Shown here in pieces: positions 1-5,228 of a stretch of DNA of 5,228 bases (position 1 is the first letter of the stretch; each line of letters opens with the position of its first letter). The translations under genes were made by a program, and so were the position numbers. The DNA is from Bacteroidota bacterium. Lineage in GTDB: Bacteria > Bacteroidota > Bacteroidia > Flavobacteriales > Flavobacteriaceae. Under the pieces are notes generated by a model that saw nothing but the letters and a program-made list of their open reading frames with translations, did no database searches and was not told the DNA's origin. The stretch lies in assembly GCA_022560715.1 (NCBI GenBank), contig JADFSQ010000171.1, positions 1 to 5,228 on the forward strand. The letters run 5' to 3'.

Positions 1-430
1 CTTCATTTAGTGTTGCTAATGCTTTTTTAATCAACTCAAGTTGTCGATTGTAAGTGTTTTGTAGTCTTGGGCTATTTTTAATAGTAGGTTTAAAGTCTTT
101 CAGTTTGGCACAAAAATAGAGAAGTAATTCTACTTCGGTTTCTTTATGTTGTGAGTAACGAATATACTTTTTGGTATTGGTTAAAATCTTACGGACACTT
201 TTCCGGATATAGAAATAGGTTTTTATGTTTATGATTTCAAATTGTGCATCTATATAGTGTTTTACACTTTCTATATAAGTGGTTTCATTTGAGGATTCAA
301 ACAACAAATAGGTGAGGAGCTCTTTGTTTTCCTTTTTAAAACGAGATAAACGCAAACAGAGTTCTTGTACTTCGTTATGAGTAAGATGGTTTAACTCCTG
401 TTTTATTTCTTTTAGAGAAACAGCTTTCAT
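1..430 (-). CDS. Conserved flavobacterial-type hypothetical protein, C-terminus cut by window edge
   Basis: An open frame runs from an ATG at 430-428 to the left edge without a stop, giving 143 complete codons of a protein that begins MKAVSLKEIKQELNHL. It is partial only because the window ends. The product is rich in Lys, Glu, Leu and Tyr, looks almost wholly alpha-helical, and has no signal peptide or membrane segment, so it is probably cytoplasmic. An N-terminal helical part (about residues 5-45, with ELCLRLSRFKKENKELL) is followed by a basic, tyrosine-rich part (about 70-95, with YFYIRKSVRKIL) and another helical stretch. I recall similar short proteins with an LKEIK start and a RFKKENKELL core as uncharacterised in Bacteroidota, but I cannot name a domain or function. 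The frame has normal codon use and no internal stops. It lies 112 bp after the DoxX gene and has its own candidate promoter, so it may be a separate unit. Confidence 0.8.
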   Translation of the reverse strand, partial: MKAVSLKEIKQELNHLTHNEVQELCLRLSRFKKENKELLTYLLFESSNETTYIESVKHYIDAQFEIINIKTYFYIRKSVRKILTNTKKYIRYSQHKETEVELLLYFCAKLKDFKPTIKNSPRLQNTYNRQLELIKKALATLNE

Positions 431-436
431 TTTATA

Positions 437-476
437 TAAAGTTAAAAGTGTCTAAAGTTATAAGTGCCTAAAGTTT
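437..476. repeat. Phased 16-bp direct repeat (two full units plus a partial unit)
   Basis: Two 14-bp units, AAGTGTCTAAAGTT at 446-459 and AAGTGCCTAAAGTT at 462-475, differ by one base and are spaced 16 bp apart. The 7-bp end of the unit, TAAAGTT, also occurs at 437-443, again 16 bp away, so three copies are in phase. Read on the minus strand the units are AACTTTAGRCACTT and end 7 bases before the start codon at 430. The role is unknown; they could be a protein-binding array or a dispersed flavobacterial intergenic repeat. Confidence 0.75.
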
Positions 477-485
477 TCAAGCAAA
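453..485 (-). promoter_or_regulatory. Candidate Bacteroidota promoter for the gene starting at 430
   Basis: On the minus strand, TTTG (485-482) is followed after 21 bp by TAACTTTA (460-453). This matches the Bacteroidota pattern TTTG, 17-23 bp, TAnnTTTG at all but the last base of the -7 box. Transcription would begin near 448, giving a leader of about 17 nt. The -7 box is itself one unit of the 16-bp repeat, and a second TAACTTTA at 444-437 is possible but would leave almost no leader. Confidence 0.4.
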
Positions 486-497
486 GAGCTCTTGCTT
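479..497. other. Palindrome / possible hairpin between the DoxX gene and the partial gene
   Basis: AAGCAAAGAGCTCTTGCTT is an inverted repeat with a 6-bp stem (AAGCAA/TTGCTT) around a centre containing GAGCTC. It lies 46 bp downstream of the DoxX stop codon. Read in the direction of the genes it is followed by GAAAAC and not by a T-run, so it is a poor intrinsic terminator for them. On the plus strand it is followed by TTTTCAATTTTATAT, but no plus-strand gene precedes it. It could be a weak terminator, an mRNA end-stabilising hairpin or an operator next to the candidate promoter. Confidence 0.45.
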
Positions 498-542
498 TTC
501 AATTTTATATCAATTATTAATTTTAGTTACTTATCCAACTAA

Positions 543-917
543 TTATCTTTTATCGATAGAATACCTTCCTGGACCAGCAAGAAATACAACCAAAAAGGCT
601 AATAAAAAGAATACAGCTTTTTCTTTTTTGCCAAAAGGGTCATTAAAATGAACTAATAAAAGAGCAACTGTCATCATAATGATTGGAAACAATGCAGCGA
701 TTTTTGTTCTATAACCAATAATAATAAATACAGAAGCTACAACTTCGGCTAATAAAACAAGGATTAATGAGAAAACACTTCCTATGCCTAAAGGGTCTGG
801 AAACGAAACAGTATCTGCAAAAAGTGTTTCAATTTTTGGAATACCATGGGTTAACAACATGGCAGAAGCACCTATTCTTAAAATGGCTAATGCTAAATTT
901 GGCAAGTTGTTTTTCAT
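543..917 (-). CDS. DoxX family inner-membrane protein
   Basis: A 124-residue protein with four predicted transmembrane helices (about residues 7-26, 46-67, 72-90 and 100-116), the usual size and topology of the DoxX/DoxD-like family. Visible family features are an Arg in helix 1 followed by LTHGIPKI (R14, H24-G25), a Glu inside helix 2 (E58 in LLAEVVAS), GYRTK after helix 2 (68-72), and a closing GPGRYSID (115-122). DoxX proteins are named after a subunit of an archaeal thiosulfate:quinone oxidoreductase, but most bacterial members have no defined role; links to redox stress or membrane quinone chemistry are only general knowledge of the family. The ATG at 917 is the natural start, 20 bp after the methyltransferase stop, so the two genes are very likely co-transcribed and translated in sequence. 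Identification as DoxX is fairly secure; the substrate is unknown. Confidence 0.85.
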   Translation of the reverse strand: MKNNLPNLALAILRIGASAMLLTHGIPKIETLFADTVSFPDPLGIGSVFSLILVLLAEVVASVFIIIGYRTKIAALFPIIMMTVALLLVHFNDPFGKKEKAVFFLLAFLVVFLAGPGRYSIDKR

Positions 918-937
918 TATATATTGATTTTAGTTAT

Positions 938-2542
938 TTAGGTTCCTTTCAGTAAATTTACGCTCACAGTTGCTAATTCGTTATTTGGGAATTTAGTAAA
1001 ATAGTTGGCATCTGGAAACAAACCAGCCTCTTTTGCTATAGCAATAAAAACATCGACTTCTAAAATATATTGGTCAGAAAAACCATGAGTTGCATCGTAA
1101 GCTGTAGTTGCTGTTATGCTTAAATTATTAGCAGTTATTTGTGGACTTATAGTATGTAATTCTATAATCAGTAATCCAAATTGTTCTACATAAGGTTTCC
1201 ATTTCTTAAAATGTTCTAACAGCGAATCTTCAACGAGGTTATTGCTAATACGTTTGCCTTGAAATGCATAGGCTCCAGAAGAATTACTCACGCGATTTGT
1301 TTCCTTTTTAGGAAATTCCCAAATACGGTTATGGTCTAAAAATGTACGAACATTAAGTAAATCCTTTAAGTCTATATTATAATCTTCCTTTAAGTCTTTT
1401 GCTAAAATATCTGGTCTGCCAATATCTCCCCAAATAATTTTAGCCCAAATATCTGCTTTAATTAAATTAGAACGAGTGACTCTCAATGCAGTTTGATTAA
1501 AATCGGCTCCAACCAATAATAATGGGTATTCTTCAAGAAGTTTACCACGAAGTGTCTGGTATTCGATAACATCAAAAATATGCTGAATAAATGCGCCATT
1601 GCCACAACCCATATCTAAAATACCTTTAGGTTGTTCGTCTATAGATTTGTTAAACAGATTTATAATTATTTCATCAATCACTTTAAAATAGGTAGAATGT
1701 GCACCTCCACTTCCCCAAACATTCATTTCTCTGTGTACGTGCTTTTCGGTTTCATCGGACGAATTGGTTTTAAGCATTAACGGATTACCAAAAATAAGCT
1801 CGTCTAATTCTAAAAAAGTTGGCAAATAAGATACAGTTACACCATAAGCACTTGCTCGTTTCGCAAAAAATAAGCCTCTGTCTGTAAATTGATACGTATC
1901 TTTCTTTTTATTAAACCATCCTAAATTTGCAAAAAAGTCAAGTATTTTTTTAAAACTTTCAGGGTCTTTATGAAATTCCTGTGCTCTAAACGAAGCTTCC
2001 ATAAAATATTTATGAAACAAACCGCTAACGCCCAACATCACGATTATTGGAGCAACTATAACACCTTCAATATGCTTTAATATTTGGTGTTCAATAGTGT
2101 CTTCAGCAACATTAGTTAAACCAAATTGAGATTCGTGTTTTTTAAAAATGTGTTCTAATGCAAGAAAGGCATCCGGACCAATACGTTCTTCAGGAAAATT
2201 TACGGCATAACTCAAAAGATTTATAACATCTTGGTAAAGTGGTACTAATTCAAAAGCTGTTTGGCTATTTTCATTGACTTCATAACTAATGGTATCTTTA
2301 GCATTATCTAAATGTTGTACCAACCAACCCTGTGAACATAAAACACGTAATGCAACATTTAAATACCCATCGTTGGCATTGAAGGTGGCAGCTAACTCAT
2401 TTAAGCTTACTTTTTTATGTTCTAATAAATAGTTAAGTACTCCTTTTTTATGTAAGGCATACGCAGTTGTTGAGGTGGCAATACCATCGAGATGACGAAA
2501 AATAGTGCCTCTTAATTGTTCTTTTTCTTGCTTTGTTAGCAT
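938..2542 (-). CDS. Class I SAM-dependent methyltransferase with winged-helix-like N-terminal segments, possibly AprA-MT related
   Basis: A 534-residue soluble protein. The C-terminal half is a Rossmann-type methyltransferase: motif I ILDMGCGNG (308-316) for SAM binding, an acidic residue ending strand 2 (D347 in VGADFN), WGDI (371-374), then LLNVRTFLDHNR (395-406) and GLLIIELHT (456-464). The N-terminal half holds two helix-rich, winged-helix-like segments: about 15-80 (TSTTAYALHKKGVLNYLL ... LRVLCSQGWL) and 160-250 (with ILDFFANLGWF and FTDRGLFFAKRA). These resemble dimerisation or lid regions of O- and C-methyltransferases. NVWGSGGAHSTYF (274-286) links the halves. The overall plan reminds me of AprA-MT-type enzymes, which methylate malonyl units in polyketide starter assembly, but here with no fused carrier or GNAT-like domain. 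That link is a recollection, not a search result; the substrate is unknown. It lies 97 bp after the E1 gene and 20 bp before DoxX. An ATG at 2546 is out of frame, so 2542 is the start. Confidence 0.8.
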   Translation of the reverse strand: MLTKQEKEQLRGTIFRHLDGIATSTTAYALHKKGVLNYLLEHKKVSLNELAATFNANDGYLNVALRVLCSQGWLVQHLDNAKDTISYEVNENSQTAFELVPLYQDVINLLSYAVNFPEERIGPDAFLALEHIFKKHESQFGLTNVAEDTIEHQILKHIEGVIVAPIIVMLGVSGLFHKYFMEASFRAQEFHKDPESFKKILDFFANLGWFNKKKDTYQFTDRGLFFAKRASAYGVTVSYLPTFLELDELIFGNPLMLKTNSSDETEKHVHREMNVWGSGGAHSTYFKVIDEIIINLFNKSIDEQPKGILDMGCGNGAFIQHIFDVIEYQTLRGKLLEEYPLLLVGADFNQTALRVTRSNLIKADIWAKIIWGDIGRPDILAKDLKEDYNIDLKDLLNVRTFLDHNRIWEFPKKETNRVSNSSGAYAFQGKRISNNLVEDSLLEHFKKWKPYVEQFGLLIIELHTISPQITANNLSITATTAYDATHGFSDQYILEVDVFIAIAKEAGLFPDANYFTKFPNNELATVSVNLLKGT

Positions 2543-2560
2543 TCATTTAATTTTAGATTT

Positions 2561-2568
2561 TAAAGATA
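2561..2568 (-). promoter_or_regulatory. Candidate -7 promoter box before the methyltransferase gene
   Basis: TATCTTTA on the minus strand matches the Bacteroidota -7 consensus TAnnTTTG at every position except the last. It would start transcription about 13 nt before the ATG at 2542. There is no good TTG at the expected -33 distance (only ATTC with an 18-bp spacer), so the box could be weak, regulated or accidental. If real, it would let the methyltransferase and DoxX genes be expressed independently of E1. Confidence 0.35.
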
Positions 2569-2639
2569 GCAAAAACTTTTATAGATGAATTTTATCTTAA
2601 CTATTTAACACTAAATGATATTTTGTAATAAAGTAAGGC

Positions 2640-5051
2640 TTATCTTAATTTAGGGTAATCTTTAGGATTTGCTTCATGCATTACATTATAAACAGTTTCA
2701 AAAATATCTTCGTTTGAAGGTTTCGAGAAATAATCACCATCTGTTCCGTAAGCCGGACGATGAGGTTTTGATGTAAGTGTTTGTGGTTGGCTGTCTAAAT
2801 ACTGATATGCATTTTGAATATTTAAAACTTCATTTAAAATATATGCTGAAGCTCCACCGGGAACGTCTTCATCAATAATAAGTAAACGGTTTGTTTTCGC
2901 TACACTTTTGGCAATATCATGACTTACATCGAAAGGTAATAAGGATTGTACATCTATGACTTCGGCATTTATACCAACTTCTAATAATTCTCTGGCTGTT
3001 TGTAACACCATTCGTAACGTAGAGCCATACGATACTAAAGTTATGTCATTACCTTCTTTTACTGTTTCTACAACTCCAACAGGTGTTTTAAGGTCTCCAA
3101 GATTATTTGGCATTTTCTCTTTTAAACGGTAGCCATTTAAGCATTCGATGATTAAAGCTGGTTGGTCACTTTCCATAATGGTATTATAGAATCCTGCTGC
3201 TTTGGTCATATTTCGTGGCACTAATACGTATATGCCTCTAACCAGATTAATAATACCTCCTAATTGTGAACCCGAATGCCAGATGCCTTCCAGTCTATGA
3301 CCACGTGTTCTAATAATCATAGGTGCTTTTTGCTTTCCTTTTGTTCTGTAATGAAGCGTTGCTAAATCGTCGCTAATAATTTGAAGCGCATACATTATAT
3401 AATCCAGATACTGAATTTCGGCAATAGGACGCAGTCCACGCATCGCCATACCAATACCTTGTCCAAGAATTGTAGCTTCGCGAATTCCAACATCTGAAAC
3501 TCGTAACTCGCCATATTTTTTTTGTAAACCTTCTAATCCTTGATTAACATCACCAATTGCTCCAGAGTCCTCACCAAAGATTAACGCTTCAGGGTATTTA
3601 TTAAAAAGCGCATCAAAATTATCTCTGATAATAATTCGACCATCAACATTTTTGGCATTCTCGTTATAAGTTGGTTTAACTTCTTTTATTGTTAAGGCAT
3701 TTTGTTTTGATTCGCTGTAAAGATGCGAGCTGTATCTTGGTTGATTAGTTTCGATATACCAATTTATCCATTCTTGTAATTGTTCTTTTTCGAAAGAATT
3801 GTCAAAAATGATGTACCGTAAAGTCTTTCGTGCAGCAGTTAAAATATCTTTTCGTACAGGCTCTTCAATAGTATTTAAATCGCTGATAATTTTTACGACA
3901 AAGGCTTTGTTAGCCGTTTTCTCGGCTACATTTTGCAATAAAGGAATAAGTTCATTACGATCTTTAAGCATCGGTGCCAGAAAATTACTCCAGGCAATTT
4001 TTCTTTTTTCTCTAACCTCTTTTTTGAGTTTTTTATCAAGATTATCTAATTCTTCTTCTGTGGCAAAATCGTTTTCGATCATCCATTGTCGCATTTTCAC
4101 AATACAATCAAATTCTTCTTCCCATGCTAAACGCTCTGAACTTTTATAGCGTTCTTGTGAACCTGAAGTCGAGTGTCCTTGGGGTTGTGTTAATTCAGTA
4201 ACATGAATTAAAACAGGAATATGTTTGTTACGAGCAATTTGCCCAGCTTTTTGATAGATATCTATTAACGACGGATAGTCCCAACCTTTTACTCTAAAAA
4301 TTTCGTAACCGTCAGTATTTTCGTCACGTTGAAACCCTTTTAATATCTCTGAAATATTTTCTTTGGTAGTTTGGTGTTTTGCATGAACAGAAATTCCGTA
4401 TTCATCATCCCAAACACTCATTACCATTGGTACTTGTAAAACACCAGCGGCATTTATAGTTTCAAAAAACACACCTTCACTTGTACTTGCATTACCTATT
4501 GTTCCCCAGGCTACTTCGTTGCCGTTTTCTGAAAAGTTTGTAGTATCAATTCCCTTTACATTTCTATAAATTTTTGAAGCCAGAGCTAATCCTAATAATC
4601 TTGGCATTTGCGAAGCTGTAGGAGATACATCTGCACTAGAATTTTTTTGTTTGGTAAGATCTTTCCAATTGTAATCATCGTCTAAACTATGAGTACCGAA
4701 ATGTCCTCCCATTTGTCTGCCTGCGCTCATTGGGTCAGCTTCAATTTCGGTATGTGCATATAATCCTGCAAAAAATTGTAAAACAGTGAGTTCTCCAATT
4801 GCCATCATAAAGGTCTGGTCTCTGTAATAGCCTGATCTAAAATCTCCATTTTTGAAGGCTTTTGCTAAGGCGAGTTGTGGCACTTCTTTACCATCTCCAA
4901 AAATTCCGAATTTTGCTTTTCCTGTAAGAACTTCACGTCTTCCTAATATACTACACGCTCTACTTGTTACAGCTAACGTATAATCGTCAATGATTTCTTG
5001 TTTAAAATCGTTATAGGAAATATTTGAAGTTATTTCAGGATCTATCTGCAT
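2640..5051 (-). CDS. 2-oxoacid dehydrogenase E1 component, alpha and beta subunits fused in one chain
   Basis: An 803-residue cytoplasmic, thiamine-diphosphate-dependent enzyme that should decarboxylate a 2-oxoacid and pass the acyl group to lipoyl-E2. Residues about 30-310 are the E1-alpha domain: SGYYRDQT (73-80), GRQMGGHFG (111-119), the cofactor region GNASTSEG (186-193) to WDDEYGIS (214-221), and the GHSTS loop (292-296). A helical, charged linker (about 305-468) joins E1-beta: pyrimidine-binding domain about 470-645, with GED (493-495), the probable activating Glu E525 in GIREA, and GIWHSGSQ (589-596); then a transketolase C-terminal domain about 655-790, with LVSYGSTL (672-679) and DEDVPGGASAYI (727-738). 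Metal ligands are unusual: N187 and D216 stand where Asp and Asn are usual. The fusion form is common in Bacteroidota. No E2 or E3 gene is in the window. The substrate may be a branched-chain 2-oxoacid; pyruvate cannot be excluded. A strong promoter lies just upstream. Confidence 0.92.
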   Translation of the reverse strand: MQIDPEITSNISYNDFKQEIIDDYTLAVTSRACSILGRREVLTGKAKFGIFGDGKEVPQLALAKAFKNGDFRSGYYRDQTFMMAIGELTVLQFFAGLYAHTEIEADPMSAGRQMGGHFGTHSLDDDYNWKDLTKQKNSSADVSPTASQMPRLLGLALASKIYRNVKGIDTTNFSENGNEVAWGTIGNASTSEGVFFETINAAGVLQVPMVMSVWDDEYGISVHAKHQTTKENISEILKGFQRDENTDGYEIFRVKGWDYPSLIDIYQKAGQIARNKHIPVLIHVTELTQPQGHSTSGSQERYKSSERLAWEEEFDCIVKMRQWMIENDFATEEELDNLDKKLKKEVREKRKIAWSNFLAPMLKDRNELIPLLQNVAEKTANKAFVVKIISDLNTIEEPVRKDILTAARKTLRYIIFDNSFEKEQLQEWINWYIETNQPRYSSHLYSESKQNALTIKEVKPTYNENAKNVDGRIIIRDNFDALFNKYPEALIFGEDSGAIGDVNQGLEGLQKKYGELRVSDVGIREATILGQGIGMAMRGLRPIAEIQYLDYIMYALQIISDDLATLHYRTKGKQKAPMIIRTRGHRLEGIWHSGSQLGGIINLVRGIYVLVPRNMTKAAGFYNTIMESDQPALIIECLNGYRLKEKMPNNLGDLKTPVGVVETVKEGNDITLVSYGSTLRMVLQTARELLEVGINAEVIDVQSLLPFDVSHDIAKSVAKTNRLLIIDEDVPGGASAYILNEVLNIQNAYQYLDSQPQTLTSKPHRPAYGTDGDYFSKPSNEDIFETVYNVMHEANPKDYPKLR

Positions 5052-5080
5052 TTAATAATTAAACAGGTTTAAGTATGCTG

Positions 5081-5111
5081 CAAATTTACTTAAATTTTAT
5101 GATTTTTACAA
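5081..5111 (-). promoter_or_regulatory. Bacteroidota-type promoter of the E1 gene
   Basis: On the minus strand, TTG (5111-5109) is followed after exactly 20 bp by TAAATTTG (5088-5081), a perfect match to the -7 consensus TAnnTTTG and to the -33 TTG core, with spacing inside the known range for flavobacterial promoters. Transcription should begin near 5075, giving a leader of about 24 nt to the ATG at 5051. The leader has no Shine-Dalgarno sequence; TTAATTATTAA precedes the start codon, as is usual in this phylum. The remaining sequence out to 5228 is AT-rich and shows no gene or clear operator. Confidence 0.8.
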
Positions 5112-5228
5112 TGGGTATAATTGTTAAATAAATGAGAAATCACCAACTATAAAGGTTATATTATAATAATAATGTATTTTTAGATATAAAAGATAAAATT
5201 CATTAAGAATAATTCAAAATATAAAAAA

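Noticed and set aside
767..955. Plus-strand open frame of 62 codons
   Set aside because: It lies antisense to the DoxX gene and its upstream gap, has no recognisable domain, and the minus-strand frame is clearly the real membrane protein.
2544..2546. Alternative upstream ATG for the methyltransferase gene
   Set aside because: It is 4 bp upstream and out of frame with the long reading frame.
2598..2639. Possible terminator after the E1 gene (ATTTA/TAAAT with a 4-nt loop near 2605-2618)
   Set aside because: The stem is only 5 A-T pairs, has no G-C pairs and no following T-run, so it would not be a stable intrinsic terminator.
3799..4149. Plus-strand open frame of 116 codons
   Set aside because: It is antisense to the linker region of the E1 gene, is low-complexity Ser/Phe/Leu-rich as expected from the reverse of Lys/Glu-rich codons, and has no promoter or family resemblance.
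5132..5152. Short plus-strand ORF (ATG to TAA, six codons) in the right-hand intergenic region
   Set aside because: It is too short, has no supporting signals, and such frames are common by chance in AT-rich spacer DNA.
2585..5203. A 13-bp inverted repeat, ATGAATTTTATCT at 2585-2597 and its complement at 5191-5203, flanking the E1 gene
   Set aside because: In sequence this AT-rich a match of this length is expected about once by chance in a window of this size, and there are no transposase genes or target duplications.

Overview
The window looks like chromosomal DNA from a member of the Bacteroidota, most likely the Flavobacteriia (family Flavobacteriaceae or close). The evidence is strong AT-richness, a near-perfect Bacteroidota promoter (TTG, 20 bp, TAAATTTG) ahead of the largest gene, no clear Shine-Dalgarno sequences, and proteins whose style matches flavobacterial families, in particular a single-chain fusion of the E1 alpha and beta subunits of a 2-oxoacid dehydrogenase. 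Genus assignment is not possible from the sequence alone.

All four genes lie on the minus strand and read from high to low coordinates. The order is: an 803-residue fused 2-oxoacid dehydrogenase E1 (5051-2640); a 97-bp gap with a weaker candidate promoter; a 534-residue SAM-dependent methyltransferase with winged-helix-like N-terminal segments (2542-938); a 20-bp gap; a 124-residue DoxX-family membrane protein (917-543); a 112-bp gap with a palindrome and a 16-bp-period repeat; and a small charged protein of unknown function (430 to beyond the left edge), cut off by the window. The 177 bp at the right edge hold the E1 promoter and AT-rich sequence with no gene.

The methyltransferase and DoxX genes almost certainly share a transcript. 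The E1 gene may read through into them, because no convincing terminator lies between. E1 would make a branched or short acyl group from a 2-oxoacid for transfer to a lipoyl E2 encoded elsewhere. The methyltransferase resembles, to my eye, the AprA-MT type that builds branched acyl starter units in polyketide pathways, so a link to branched acyl metabolism is possible but unproven.

No mobile element, CRISPR array, RNA gene or defence system was seen. The most unusual points are an Asp/Asn exchange at the two expected metal-ligand positions of the E1 thiamine diphosphate site, the stand-alone methyltransferase, and the phased repeat overlapping a candidate promoter of the left-hand gene.
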